64,000 bases of DNA from Natribaculum luteum (GCF_023008545.1 NZ_CP095397.1:2779199-2843198); one strand, 5' to 3'. Positions 26,288-35,781 are shown, counted from the stretch's first letter. A program made the numbers and translations. The notes: a model not told the origin generated them from the letters alone.

Positions 26288-28522
26288 CTAGCGGAACCGA
26301 TCGCGAACCTCGTGTGCGACGTCTGTCCCGTATCGATCGACCAGCGGACAGAGCGCGTCTCCGAGCGCACGCATGCATTGACCGGCGGAGTGATACTCGA
26401 GGCGGTCGGCCACCGCCGGCCACTCTCGCCCCTGGAGCGCCCGCAACACCAGGAGCCGTTCCTCGCGAGCGGAGAGGTCGATCTCGTCGGGATCGTCGAC
26501 GAGGTACCGGACGACGAGCCGGCGGAAGGGACCGGGATCGACGTCGAACAGCCCCGGTCCGTACGCCGCACCCGCGACGACGCGCCACTCGTGGTCGGTC
26601 AGCGCGAGCGGCGGGGTGGCGTCGACGCTCCGCAGGAGTTCGCGGGCGACGTCCGACTCGAGGTCGTCCAGCGCGTCCGAGGAGACGGCCGCAAACCGGC
26701 GGGCGAACCAGTCGGCGTGGCGGTCGTGCAGCCGGCTGCCGGCATCGCTCGTCGGCGCGAGCATGAGTGCGGAGTACTCGCCGCTGGTGTCGTTTCGTGT
26801 CGTCGAGATGTGCACGGTCCCGTAGCCGTTCTCGCGCCAGAACGAGAGCAGCCCCGGCGTCGCCCCGAAGCCGGTGCCGAGCCAGTCGACCGTCTCGAGA
26901 AACTCCTCGCGGACGCACTCGAGCAGCCGCGAGCCAAGGCCGCGCGAGCGCACGGCGTGGTGGGTCGCGATCCGCATGACGCGCACCCCGGTCGGGTCGC
27001 CCGCTTTCTCGTCGCGGAGCTGGCTCGTGAGCACGTCCGGGAGCATATTCCCGCGGACGCGGCCGCCCTCGTACATCGTCGCCCGCGTTTCCTGGGAGAG
27101 GTTCCCCTCGCGAGCGAGCAGGGCGACGCTAACGACGTGGCCGTCGAAGACCAGCGCCCGGACGTCGACGTTCGGCGCGTCGAGCAGCCGAGCGAGGTCG
27201 TTCGGTTCGGTGCGGTAGTGTGCGAGCACGAGCAGGCCGAACGTCTCGCGGAGGAGCCGTTCGTCGGCGAGGAGGTCGTCGGGCTCGAGTCGCCGATAGT
27301 CGACCGTCTCGGGCTGTGCGTCGGTCACGAGCGGGTCGACCGGTGGCCGGGCGTCGAGCAGCAGGGCGCGGAAGGCCCACGCCTCGATGGGATCGCCCGC
27401 GGCGTACCGGATCGGCTCCGCGAGCGTCTGCTCGCACACGTCGTGGTCGCTCTCCGCGAGACGGTCGCGAAACCGGACCGAGAACCCACGACCGGCACCC
27501 TCGTAGCCGTGGATCGTCGTCGCAAAGGCGATCCGGTCGGCCGCGAGCAGCGACTCGAGGCGTCGGACGGGGAGCGCGGCGGCCTCGTCGACGACGACGA
27601 GGTCGGCCGACGCCGCTTTCTCGACGGCCGCTGCCGGTTCGACGAAACGAATGCACCCATCGTCGGACTCGAGAACGTGATCGGCTGGCTCGTCTGTCGA
27701 CATCTCGAGCGTCTCGAGGAGTTCTCGCGCCCGGGCGAACACCTCAGCCGCGTTCCGGAACGCGGGTGCCGTCACGAGGACGTCCTCGCCGCTGGCGGCG
27801 AAACAGCCGGCGGCCAGCCCGATCGCGCTCGACTTCCCGCGGCCGCGGTCGGCCTCGAGAACGACCACCCGGTCGGCGTCGGCGAGCGACTCGAGCGCCG
27901 AGAGCGCGTCGACCTGATCGGCGGTGTAACAGGCGTCGTAGGCTGCTGCCGGGAACCGCCGATCGGCGGGACGCTCGATCGGCGACCCGGCGAGTCGCGG
28001 TGCGGGATCGGTCAGTCCGTCTCGTTCGAGGCGGCCGGCGTCGACGTCGACGATGGCGATTCCCCGGTGTGCGCGAAGCGTCTCGACCAGCCGCCGACGG
28101 AAGTTCCCGGTTACGTCCGCGAGGTCGAACGGCGGGACGGCGAGCGTCTCGTCGAACGCGTCGCGACGGTCGGGCCACGCCTCGAGCGGCGGGGCGAGCA
28201 CCACGAGGAGGCCACCGCCGTCGACGACGCCGGTCACCTGGCCGAGCGCGTTCGGGCGACACGCCTCGTGTCCGTCGACGATCACGACCTCGCGGGTCGT
28301 CCCGAGGAGTCGGTCGGCGTTCCGTCCCGGGACGTGTTCGCATCGAAGGCGATCCTCGGGGCCGACGAGCGTCGTGTCGGTGATCCCGACCTCGAGAGCG
28401 TCGAGGATCCGCTCTACGTGCTCGTACCCCTGTTCTCGGTCGCCCGCGAGAACGAGCAGCCGTCGCTCGTCGACGCGCGTCGCCTCCCGGCGGAGATCGG
28501 TTGCCACCTCGACGACGTCCAT
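26288..28522 (-). CDS. tmcA: tRNA(Met) cytidine acetyltransferase TmcA
   Basis: 744-residue RNA acetyltransferase that forms N4-acetylcytidine in tRNA (and, in archaea, other RNAs) using acetyl-CoA and ATP. Domains in order: N-terminal DUF1726-like part, a P-loop helicase-like module with VVLEADRGRGKSSAIGLA and a DEAA box (LVVVDEAAALPVRRLESLL), a GNAT domain with IATHHAVRSRGLGSRLLE, and a C-terminal tRNA-binding part. The length fits the family. Confidence 0.95.
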   Translation of the reverse strand: MDVVEVATDLRREATRVDERRLLVLAGDREQGYEHVERILDALEVGITDTTLVGPEDRLRCEHVPGRNADRLLGTTREVVIVDGHEACRPNALGQVTGVVDGGGLLVVLAPPLEAWPDRRDAFDETLAVPPFDLADVTGNFRRRLVETLRAHRGIAIVDVDAGRLERDGLTDPAPRLAGSPIERPADRRFPAAAYDACYTADQVDALSALESLADADRVVVLEADRGRGKSSAIGLAAGCFAASGEDVLVTAPAFRNAAEVFARARELLETLEMSTDEPADHVLESDDGCIRFVEPAAAVEKAASADLVVVDEAAALPVRRLESLLAADRIAFATTIHGYEGAGRGFSVRFRDRLAESDHDVCEQTLAEPIRYAAGDPIEAWAFRALLLDARPPVDPLVTDAQPETVDYRRLEPDDLLADERLLRETFGLLVLAHYRTEPNDLARLLDAPNVDVRALVFDGHVVSVALLAREGNLSQETRATMYEGGRVRGNMLPDVLTSQLRDEKAGDPTGVRVMRIATHHAVRSRGLGSRLLECVREEFLETVDWLGTGFGATPGLLSFWRENGYGTVHISTTRNDTSGEYSALMLAPTSDAGSRLHDRHADWFARRFAAVSSDALDDLESDVARELLRSVDATPPLALTDHEWRVVAGAAYGPGLFDVDPGPFRRLVVRYLVDDPDEIDLSAREERLLVLRALQGREWPAVADRLEYHSAGQCMRALGDALCPLVDRYGTDVAHEVRDRFR

Positions 28523-28621
28523 GGATGGATGTTCTCTCCCCGACGGTAAGATCCCCCCGAATCGACGGCCACCTCGCGTCGACGCCTCGGATTTTTATAC
28601 GATGCCGGGCCCAGACGGGCC

Positions 28622-29485
28622 ATGGCGAACGTGTTGCGGTACGTCTCGATGCTCGAGCGACTCGAGGGAAAGCTCGACCGCCTCTCCGATGGGTTCGACC
28701 TGCTCAGGGAGAGCCTCGCGGTGCTCGGCGAGAACCCGTGGCTGCTCGCGTATCCGCTGGCTGGCGGGGTCGTGAGTCTGGTGCTCTTCGGTACCGCCCT
28801 GGCGACACTCTACGCCGTGTGGCCGATCAGCTGGCTCGTCGTGCCGGTCGTCCTCCTCGGCACCTACGTCGCGATCGCGTACGTGCTGGTACTGTTCGTC
28901 GCCGCGCTCGTTCACGAGACCTACGACTACCATCGGGGAGTCGAGACGAGTCTTCGGACCGGGTTGTCAGCCGCGGCCGACAACTGGCGGACGCTGTTTC
29001 TCTGGTCGCTCGTCACGTCGACGATCGGGGTCGTCTTCGGCAACCTCGCGGACAAGCAGGGTGGCGTCGGCGGGCGCATCGTCGGCGAAGCGGTCGAACT
29101 GGGCTGGTCCGCGGCGACGTTTCTGATCGTCCCCGCGGTCCTCTTCGACGACGCGACCTGGCGGTCGATGTTCCAGACGTCGGCCGGACACCTTGGCAAC
29201 TCGTGGGGTGCAGTCGTCGGTGCGTTGCTCGGACTCCGACTGACGAGCTGGGCGCTCGCCACCGTCGGCTCGGTGATCACGGGCGCGATGGTCGCTGCCG
29301 GGTTCTGGCTGCCGCTGTACGCGCTGGTCGGCGGCACGTTCTTTCTCGGTGCGGCACTGTCGAACGCGACGCTCCAGGGCGTCACGAAGGCGACCGTCTA
29401 CCACCGGGTCACTGCCAGCGAACGCGACGACGAGCGCGAAATCGTCGAAAACAGCCCGGAGGAGGCAGTTCGCGCCCCTCTCTGA
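28622..29485 (+). CDS. Membrane protein (DUF6159-like)
   Basis: 287 residues with about six membrane helices following an amphipathic N-terminus (FDLLRESLAVLGENPWLLAY). Repeated small-residue helices and the segment SWGAVVGALLGLRL resemble the DUF6159 family, named from memory. Role unknown. TTTTTATAC at 28590-28598 lies ~27 nt before the ATG, giving a leaderless transcript. Confidence 0.8.
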   Translation: MANVLRYVSMLERLEGKLDRLSDGFDLLRESLAVLGENPWLLAYPLAGGVVSLVLFGTALATLYAVWPISWLVVPVVLLGTYVAIAYVLVLFVAALVHETYDYHRGVETSLRTGLSAAADNWRTLFLWSLVTSTIGVVFGNLADKQGGVGGRIVGEAVELGWSAATFLIVPAVLFDDATWRSMFQTSAGHLGNSWGAVVGALLGLRLTSWALATVGSVITGAMVAAGFWLPLYALVGGTFFLGAALSNATLQGVTKATVYHRVTASERDDEREIVENSPEEAVRAPL

Positions 29486-29571
29486 TCACCGACGTCGGTC
29501 GCCAGTGCTCGACGTGGCCGAGTTCGGTCCGAATGCGGACCGTTGGCACTCTCTCGAGCATTTGGACACGC

Positions 29572-29731
29572 TTTTAAGGTGGCGAACGTTACGGAGTCGT
29601 ACACCCTACGCGGGGTTGATGATGCTCCTAGCCCTACAGGACCTCCGCCGGACCACTCCGGCCCGGGGTCACACTGCAGCCCCGGTCGGGCAGGGGAGCG
29701 CGAGCCTGCGCGTAGGAGAGGTGAACAACCA
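29572..29731 (+). promoter_or_regulatory. Structured leader of rpl7ae with kink-turn-like loop
   Basis: CTTTTAAGG at 29571-29579 is a TATA-like box, so a leader of about 130 nt is expected. Within it 29607-29615 (TACGCGGGG) pairs with 29705-29714 (CCTGCGCGTA, one bulge), and 29623-29628 (TGCTCC) pairs with 29695-29700 (GGAGCG). The internal loop between these helices has box-C-like TTGATGA on one side and CGAG on the other. A further strong hairpin lies at about 29658-29690. The stem ends at 29714, directly before the Shine-Dalgarno GGAGAGGTGA (29715-29724). Confidence 0.55.
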
Positions 29732-30094
29732 ATGTCAGTATACGTAAACTTCGAAGTCCCAGCCGACCTCCAGGAAGACGCCCTCGAGGCGCTCGAGGTC
29801 GCACGAGACACCGGAAGCGTAAAGAAAGGAACCAACGAGACGACCAAGGCGATCGAGCGCGGCAACGCCGACCTCGTCTACGTCGCCGAAGACGTCACGC
29901 CCGAGGAGATCGTGATGCACCTCCCCGAGCTCGCAGACGAGAAAGGCATTCCGTACGTCTTCGTCGAGACGCAGGACGACGTCGGTCACGCCGCCGGTCT
30001 CGAGGTCGGCTCGGCCGCGGCCGCGATCGTCGACGCCGGCGAAGCCTCCGGCGACGTCGAGGACATCGCAGGCAAGGTCGAGGACCTTCGCTGA
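29732..30094 (+). CDS. rpl7ae: 50S ribosomal protein L7Ae (eL8)
   Basis: 120-residue kink-turn RNA-binding protein, part of the 50S subunit, box C/D and H/ACA RNPs and archaeal RNase P. Signature segments: [20 protein letters not shown] and [18 protein letters not shown], then CxE-equivalent [15 protein letters not shown]. The start is fixed by the strong Shine-Dalgarno eight bases upstream. It heads the operon rpl7ae-rps28e-rpl24e-ndk. Its leader may let L7Ae control its own translation. Confidence 0.98.
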   Translation: MSVYVNFEVPADLQEDALEALEVARDTGSVKKGTNETTKAIERGNADLVYVAEDVTPEEIVMHLPELADEKGIPYVFVETQDDVGHAAGLEVGSAAAAIVDAGEASGDVEDIAGKVEDLR

Positions 30095-30105
30095 GGTGAC
30101 CGAAC

Positions 30106-30330
30106 ATGAGTGCTGAAGAGGGAGAAAGCGGCTCTACGCCCGCCGAGGTCATTGAGATCGTCGGCAAGACCGGCATGCACGGTGAAGCCATGCAGGTCAA
30201 GTGCCGGATCCAGGAGGGCGAGAACAAAGGTCGCATCATCACCCGTAACTGCCTCGGGCCGGTCCGCGAGGGGGACGTCCTCCAGCTGCGCGAGACCGCC
30301 CGCGAGGCAGATTCAATCGGAGGACAGTAA
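30106..30330 (+). CDS. rps28e: 30S ribosomal protein S28e (eS28)
   Basis: 74 residues. The OB-fold core [20 protein letters not shown] and the invariant [19 protein letters not shown] identify S28e, which lies near the mRNA exit on the 30S head. A short acidic N-terminal extension is present. Shine-Dalgarno GAGGTGA overlaps the end of rpl7ae, eleven bases before the ATG. Confidence 0.97.
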   Translation: MSAEEGESGSTPAEVIEIVGKTGMHGEAMQVKCRIQEGENKGRIITRNCLGPVREGDVLQLRETAREADSIGGQ

Positions 30331-30331
30331 G

Positions 30332-30721
30332 ATGGTCGAGAAGCGAACCTGCGACTACACGGGCGAAGAGATCGAGCCCGGAACGGGCATCATGTACGTC
30401 CGTACCGACGGTACCGTGCTCCACTTCGTCGACTCGAAGGCGGAGAAAAACTACAAACTCGGGCGCGAACCGCGCGACCTCGAGTGGACCGAGGAGGGCC
30501 GTCGCAACAAGGGTCCAGTGCAGGAACAGCCTGCTGAAGAGACCGAAGAGGCCGAGGAAGCCGAAGAGGCCGAGGAAGCCGAAGAGGCCGAGGAAGCCGA
30601 AGAGGCCGAGGAAGCCGAAGAGGCCGAGGAAGCCGAAGAGGCCGAGGAAGCCGAAGAGGCCGAGGAAGCCGAGACGGCTGACGCCGACAACGAGGACGAC
30701 GCGGAGGACGACGAAGAATGA
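30332..30721 (+). CDS. rpl24e: 50S ribosomal protein L24e (eL24) with acidic repeat tail
   Basis: 129 residues, about twice the usual haloarchaeal length. Residues 1-62 are the L24e core ([38 protein letters not shown]). Only one of the four zinc-binding Cys of the finger form remains (C7); the other positions read T, V and A, so this is the C-minus type. The rest is an acidic tail of EEA units encoded by perfect 18-bp tandem repeats (listed separately) and a final Asp/Glu-rich stretch. Shine-Dalgarno GGAGGACAG precedes the ATG; the stop overlaps ndk (ATGA). Confidence 0.93.
   Translation: MVEKRTCDYTGEEIEPGTGIMYVRTDGTVLHFVDSKAEKNYKLGREPRDLEWTEEGRRNKGPVQEQPAEETEEAEEAEEAEEAEEAEEAEEAEEAEEAEEAEEAEEAEEAEEAETADADNEDDAEDDEE
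30551..30673 (+). repeat. 18-bp perfect tandem repeat in rpl24e
   Basis: The unit GCCGAGGAAGCCGAAGAG occurs six times without a mismatch (30551-30658), followed by a 15-base partial seventh copy. Each unit encodes AEEAEE. Alternating GAG/GAA codons are conserved in every unit, which points to recent copy-number expansion and not to selection on the protein alone. Confidence 0.95.
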
Positions 30722-31182
30722 GCGATCACGAGCGCACCTTCGTGATGGTCAAACCCGACGCGTTCGCGCGCGGCCTGGTCGGCGAGGTCATCTCGCGACT
30801 CGAGGAGCGCGGACTCAAGCTCGTCGGCATCAAGGTCGTCAACATGCCCCGCGAGCGCGCCGAAGAGCACTACGCCGAACACGAGGACAAGCCGTTCTAC
30901 GACGGTCTCGTCGACTTCATCACCTCCGGACCCGTGGTGCCGATGGTCTGGGAGGGACAGGACGCCACGCGGCAGGTCCGCCAGATGATCGGTGCGACGG
31001 ACCCGCTCGAGGCCGAACCCGGCACGATCCGCGGTGACTACGCACTCGATCTCGGTCGGAACGTCGTCCACGCGGCCGACCACGAGGACGAGGGTGCGAA
31101 CGAACGCGAGATCGCGATTCACTTCGACGAAGACGAACTGATCGACTACGATCAGCACGACGCGAACTGGCTGTACGAGTAA
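30718..31182 (+). CDS. ndk: Nucleoside diphosphate kinase
   Basis: 154-residue enzyme that transfers the gamma-phosphate between nucleoside triphosphates and diphosphates through a phospho-His. Visible: [19 protein letters not shown] at the N-terminus, the nucleotide-binding [14 protein letters not shown] and the active site [12 protein letters not shown] with the catalytic His. It closes the rpl7ae operon, as in many archaea. Confidence 0.97.
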   Translation: MSDHERTFVMVKPDAFARGLVGEVISRLEERGLKLVGIKVVNMPRERAEEHYAEHEDKPFYDGLVDFITSGPVVPMVWEGQDATRQVRQMIGATDPLEAEPGTIRGDYALDLGRNVVHAADHEDEGANEREIAIHFDEDELIDYDQHDANWLYE

Positions 31183-31302
31183 CTCGTCGCGTCGGTTTCT
31201 CGACTCGACGGCTCGTTCCGACGAACGCCGTTCTCTCGATGCGCTTCGATCGATAGCGACGGCTGGGATGATTCCAGTCTGACCCGACTGACTGGCGTTC
31301 TG

Positions 31303-31324
31303 GGCCGTCTCGCGGCCGATTTTT
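31303..31324 (+). terminator. Hairpin and T-run after ndk
   Basis: GGCCG (31303-31307) pairs with CGGCC (31313-31317) and is followed by GATTTTT. It lies 120 bases after ndk and resembles a terminator. Confidence 0.4.
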
Positions 31325-31450
31325 GGATTGATGAATTCGATAGAACGATTATTACATATACTGTACTAGATATACGTAACATCTAATGCGCCTGCTGTAG
31401 TAGATGGAATCGGTGGCTTCGAATGGTAACTTACGGTAGGTGGTCAGTCG

Positions 31451-31813
31451 ATGCGTGAAAGGAAGCGAGAGGCGACAGCCCTAGCGACGGCGAGAACTCC
31501 GTCTCTCGACCTCGTGTTCGACATCCTCGCGGATCAACGCCGGCGGTACGCACTCTACTATCTGTACGGCTCGTCGGACGGCGTCGCGACGGTCGACGAG
31601 ATCGCAGATCACGTCGTCTCGCTCGAAGAGTACGGAGACAGTGTAGACGACCATCGGTCGCACGTCGTCACGTCGCTCCAGCACATGCATTTGCCAAAAC
31701 TCGAAGACGCGGGCGTCCTCGAGTACGACTCGCGTAGCGAGACGGTTCGCTACTGGAACCAGCCGTCGCTCGAGGAGTGGCTCGAGCACGCCCAGCACAA
31801 GGAACTCTCGTAG
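31451..31813 (+). CDS. HTH-domain protein (DUF7344-like)
   Basis: 120 residues. The segment SLDLVFDILADQRRRYALYYLY followed by ATVDEIADHV and SLQHMHLPKLEDAGVLEYD is the haloarchaeal winged-helix module found in many small regulators (DUF7344-like, from memory). It likely binds DNA. An AT-rich upstream stretch (31320-31390) contrasts with the surrounding GC. The gene stands alone. Confidence 0.85.
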   Translation: MRERKREATALATARTPSLDLVFDILADQRRRYALYYLYGSSDGVATVDEIADHVVSLEEYGDSVDDHRSHVVTSLQHMHLPKLEDAGVLEYDSRSETVRYWNQPSLEEWLEHAQHKELS

Positions 31814-31960
31814 TTCTCGGACCACTCGAGCGTCGCGTTCTCACCGTTCGATCGCAAGTCAAACCGGGACGAGTACGTCACCCCATCCTATGTGGTGTGT
31901 TATCATTCCCATCCTCAATATTTAACAGGTGAGCGGTCGACGTAGAAACAGGGTGTCACC

Positions 31961-32563
31961 ATGACTGACCACGAACTACCACCACTTCCGTACGACTACG
32001 ATGCACTGGAACCGTCGATCTCTGAGCAGGTACTGACCTGGCACCACGACACGCACCATCAGGGCTACGTCAACGGCCTCAACAGCGCCGAGGAGACGCT
32101 CGCGGAGAACCGCGAGTCGGGCGACTTTAGCTCGACCCCCGGTGCGCTCTCGAATGTAACCCACAACGGCTGTGGACACTACCTCCACACGCTGTTCTGG
32201 GAGAACATGTCCGCCGACGGCGGCGACGAACCCGAAGGAGACCTCGCCGACCGCATTGAGGAGGACTTCGGCTCCTACGAGGGCTGGAAAGGCGAGTTCG
32301 AGGCTGCAGCGGGCGCTGCTAGCGGCTGGGCACTTCTCGTCTACGACCCCGTCGCGAAACAGCTTCGCAACGTCGCGGTCGACAAGCACGACCAGGGCGC
32401 ACTCTGGGGTTCACACCCCATCCTCGCGCTGGACGTCTGGGAACACTCGTACTACTACGACTACGGTCCCGACCGCGGCAGCTTCATCGACGCCTTCTTC
32501 GACGTCGTCAACTGGGACAAGGCCGCAGAAGAGTACCAGAAGTGTCTGGACCACTTCGAGTAA
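31961..32563 (+). CDS. sod: Superoxide dismutase (Fe/Mn type)
   Basis: 200-residue cytosolic enzyme that converts superoxide to oxygen and hydrogen peroxide. Metal ligands: His in WHHDTHHQGYV, His in HYLHTLFWENM, and the D-x3-H pair in ALDVWEHSYYYDYG. The Gly-rich GAASGWALLVYD segment is typical. AATATTTAAC near 31916-31925 is the probable TATA element. A T7 run follows the gene. Confidence 0.97.
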   Translation: MTDHELPPLPYDYDALEPSISEQVLTWHHDTHHQGYVNGLNSAEETLAENRESGDFSSTPGALSNVTHNGCGHYLHTLFWENMSADGGDEPEGDLADRIEEDFGSYEGWKGEFEAAAGAASGWALLVYDPVAKQLRNVAVDKHDQGALWGSHPILALDVWEHSYYYDYGPDRGSFIDAFFDVVNWDKAAEEYQKCLDHFE

Positions 32564-32586
32564 GCGACGAGCCAGTACACCTTCGA

Positions 32587-32593
32587 TTTTTTT
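32587..32593 (+). terminator. T-run after sod
   Basis: Seven consecutive T residues lie 23 bases after the sod stop codon, consistent with archaeal oligo-T termination. Confidence 0.5.
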
Positions 32594-32723
32594 GGCACGG
32601 TCGACGCGGAGAGCGATAGCCGGCGGTATCGTCGACGAACGCGAGCGGCCCACGTCGGGAGAAGCATCAACGATTGTGATGTTTTTGGCATGATTTATCC
32701 GCCGTGCCACGAGTTGTCTACAC

Positions 32724-35699
32724 ATGGCCGTAGAGGAGCCCGACGGGACGGAGTCGATCGAGATCGGGTCGTCGAGAGTACCCGACGAGTACGAATCACT
32801 GGCGAACGACCTCGAGGCAGCCTGTGAAGGCGACGTCCGGTTCGATCAGTACACGCGGGTCTGCTACGCCACCGACGGAAGCATCTACAGCGCCGAGCCG
32901 GCGGGCGTCGTCTTCCCGCGAAACGTCGCGGACGTGCAGGCGGCGGTTCGAGCGGCGAGCGACCACGGCGTCCCCGTTCTGCCACGCGGGGCCGGCTCGT
33001 CGCTCGCGGGCCAGGCTGTCGGTGAGGGGTGTATCGTTCTCGACTGCTCGAGACACATGGACTCGATCCGCGAGGTCGATCCGGACGAGCGGACGGCGCG
33101 GGTCGAACCCGGCGTCGTCCAGGACGACCTGGACGACCACCTCGCACAGTGGGGGCTGAAGTTCGCGCCCGATCCCGCCTCCTCGAACCGGGCGACGGTG
33201 GGCGGCGGCATCGGCAACAACTCGACGGGCGCACACTCGGTCCGATACGGCATCACGGACGCCTACGTCGACGAGTTGCAGGTCGTCCTCGCCGACGGGT
33301 CGGTGATCCACACCCGCGACGTCGTCCTCGACAGCGAGGAGTACGAGCGGATCGTCGAGAAGGACGACCGGGAGGCAGCGATCTATCGGACCGTTCGGTC
33401 GATCGTCGAGGACAACGCCGAGGAGATCGAAGACCGGTATCCGACGCTCAAACGCTGCGTCAGCGGCTACAACCTGCAGAAAGTAATTCGAGAGGACGGC
33501 GAAGATGGAGAGGGCGATCGGATCATCAACCTCTCGAAGCTGATCGTCGGTGCGGAGGGCACGCTCGGCGTCGTCGTCGAGGCTAAACTGTCGCTCGTCA
33601 CCCGCCCCGAGGAGACGGCGCTCGTCGTCTGCTGTTACGACGACTTGCTCGAGGCACTCGCGGCCGTCCCCGAGGCGCTCGCGCTCGAGGCAAGCGCGGT
33701 CGAGTTGATGGACGACGAGGTGTTTCGGCTGGCTGCAGCGTCGACCGAGTACGCCCGGTACGCCGAACCGATCCCGGAGGGGACGAAAGCGGCGTTGATG
33801 CTCGAGTACGACTCGGAAGTCGTCTCCGACCTGCCGGATGCGATCGATGGGGCGGTCACGGAACTGGTCGACGACGGGAGCGCGTTCGAGGCGATTCCCG
33901 CGTTCACGCCCGAGAAACAGGGACGGCTCTGGAAGCTCCGGAAGGCCGCCATTCCGCTGTTGATGAGCATGGAGGGCGACCCGAAGCCGTACCCGTTCGT
34001 CGAGGACGCCTCCGTCCCGCCGGAAGAACTGGCCGAGTACGTCGACCGGTTCCAGGAGATCCTCGACGACCACGACACGACGGCCGCGTACTTCGCCCAC
34101 GCCGGCGTCGGGACCTTACACATTCGTCCCGTCCTGAATCTGAAAGACGAAGACGGCGTCGAGACCATGCGCTCGATCGCCGACGACGTCACCGACCTCG
34201 CACTCGAGCACGGCGGCGCGTTCTCGGGCGAACACGGCGACGGCCTCGCCCGAACGGAGTTCAACCCGAAACTCTACGGTTCCGACCTCTGGGCGGCGTT
34301 CAAGGAGGTGAAGTCGGCGTTCGATCCCGACTGGCGGATGAACCCCGGCAAGGTCGTCTATCGCGACGAGGATCCGACGGACATCCGCGAGAACCTCCGG
34401 TACGGTCCAGACTACTACTCGCTCGAGCCTCAGACGACTCTCGACTTCGATGACGACGGCGGCTTCTCGCACCTCGTCGAACTCTGTAACGGCTGTGGAA
34501 CCTGTCGGCAGACGGGCAGCGACGTGATGTGTCCGACCTACCGCGCGAGCGAGGAGGAGATCGCAACGACCCGGGGGCGGGCCAACCTGCTCCGGGCGAC
34601 GATCAGCGGCGACCTCCCACCCGAGGAACTGTATACAGAGCGGTTCCAGCGCGAGGTGCTCGACCTCTGTATCGGCTGTAAGGGTTGCAAGAGCGACTGT
34701 CCGACGGGCGTCGACCTGGCGAAGCTCAAAGTCGAGGTCAAACACCAGTACCACGACCGAGAGGGGACGAGCCTCCGCGAGCGACTGTTCGCGAACGTCG
34801 ATCGCCTCTCCGCGCTCGGCAGCGCACTCGCCCCGCTGTCGAACTACGCGTCGCAACTCCCCGCCGCTCGAGACGTCCTCGAACGAGTCGTCGGCGTCGC
34901 GCCCGATCGGTCGCTCCCCGAGTTCCGACGCGAGTCCCTTTCCACCTGGTTCGAAAAGCGGGGCGGTCCGCGGGTGTCTCCCTCGGCTGCGACCGACCGC
35001 GTCGTGCTGTTTCCGGACACCTACACCAACTACACCGATCCCGGGCCGGGGAAGGCGGCCGTCGCAGTGCTCGAGGCCGCGGGCGTCCACATCGCGATTC
35101 CGGACCTCGGACCGACGGGAAGGGCTGCCCACTCCCAGGGAATGCTCGATCTGGCGGCCGACCGGGGGCGGGCGCTGCTCGCGGATCTCGAGCCCTACCT
35201 CGAGCGCGACTGGTCGATCGTCTTCGTCGAACCCTCGGACGCCTCGATGGTCACAGACGAGTACGAGTCGCTCCTGTCGGACGCCCGCACCGAGACGCTC
35301 GCGGCGAACGCCTTCGGCGTCTTCGAGTACCTCGACCGGAACCGCCTCGACGAAGAGATTGCGTTCGACGCTCCTGACTCCCGGCTCGCCTTCCACGGCC
35401 ACTGTCACCAGAAGGCTCTCGGGCGGGATCACCACGCCGTCGGCGTCCTCCGGCGGGCCGGTTACGCGGTCGACCCGCTCGAGACCGGCTGTTGCGGGAT
35501 GGCCGGCAGTTTCGGCTACGAGGCAGACCACTACGACCTCTCGCGGGCCATCGGCAACCTTCTCCTCGAGACGGTCGAGGAGAGCGACCACGACGTCGTC
35601 GTCGCGCCCGGCGCGTCCTGTCGGACCCAGGTCGGCGACTTCGAGGGGTACGACCGGCCGCCCCACCCGATCGAGGCGCTCGCCGACGCGCTCGAGTGA
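32724..35699 (+). CDS. FAD- and Fe-S-binding D-2-hydroxyacid (D-lactate/glycolate-type) dehydrogenase
   Basis: 991-residue fusion of a GlcD-like and a GlpC-like protein. Residues ~60-290: FAD-binding domain (VVFPRNVADVQAAV, PRGAGSSLAGQAVG, GGGIGNNSTGAHS). Then an FAD-oxidase C-terminal domain ending near HGDGLARTEFNP. From ~590: two ferredoxin-type clusters, CNGCGTCRQTG and CIGCKGCKSDCPTGVD. The C-terminal part has two CCG-type motifs, HGHCHQKALG and ETGCCGMAGSFGYE. It should oxidise D-lactate, glycolate or a similar acid and feed electrons to the respiratory chain. GATTTATCC lies ~28 nt upstream (leaderless). Confidence 0.92.
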   Translation: MAVEEPDGTESIEIGSSRVPDEYESLANDLEAACEGDVRFDQYTRVCYATDGSIYSAEPAGVVFPRNVADVQAAVRAASDHGVPVLPRGAGSSLAGQAVGEGCIVLDCSRHMDSIREVDPDERTARVEPGVVQDDLDDHLAQWGLKFAPDPASSNRATVGGGIGNNSTGAHSVRYGITDAYVDELQVVLADGSVIHTRDVVLDSEEYERIVEKDDREAAIYRTVRSIVEDNAEEIEDRYPTLKRCVSGYNLQKVIREDGEDGEGDRIINLSKLIVGAEGTLGVVVEAKLSLVTRPEETALVVCCYDDLLEALAAVPEALALEASAVELMDDEVFRLAAASTEYARYAEPIPEGTKAALMLEYDSEVVSDLPDAIDGAVTELVDDGSAFEAIPAFTPEKQGRLWKLRKAAIPLLMSMEGDPKPYPFVEDASVPPEELAEYVDRFQEILDDHDTTAAYFAHAGVGTLHIRPVLNLKDEDGVETMRSIADDVTDLALEHGGAFSGEHGDGLARTEFNPKLYGSDLWAAFKEVKSAFDPDWRMNPGKVVYRDEDPTDIRENLRYGPDYYSLEPQTTLDFDDDGGFSHLVELCNGCGTCRQTGSDVMCPTYRASEEEIATTRGRANLLRATISGDLPPEELYTERFQREVLDLCIGCKGCKSDCPTGVDLAKLKVEVKHQYHDREGTSLRERLFANVDRLSALGSALAPLSNYASQLPAARDVLERVVGVAPDRSLPEFRRESLSTWFEKRGGPRVSPSAATDRVVLFPDTYTNYTDPGPGKAAVAVLEAAGVHIAIPDLGPTGRAAHSQGMLDLAADRGRALLADLEPYLERDWSIVFVEPSDASMVTDEYESLLSDARTETLAANAFGVFEYLDRNRLDEEIAFDAPDSRLAFHGHCHQKALGRDHHAVGVLRRAGYAVDPLETGCCGMAGSFGYEADHYDLSRAIGNLLLETVEESDHDVVVAPGASCRTQVGDFEGYDRPPHPIEALADALE

Positions 35700-35781
35700 G
35701 TCGCAGGCGGTCGCGACGTGTGACGACAGGTCGTCGTCTCGAACCACACCGTTTACGCCCGTCACGGCAGTACCGACGTGC

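Noticed and set aside
26135-28549. 804-codon plus-strand frame
   Set aside because: Antisense shadow of tmcA, whose motifs are complete on the minus strand.
30551-30673. Tandem repeat as a CRISPR array
   Set aside because: Units abut without spacers, encode protein in frame and no cas genes are nearby.
30451-31158. Minus-strand frame with a long Ser/Ala repeat
   Set aside because: It is the antisense reading of the rpl24e minisatellite and ndk.
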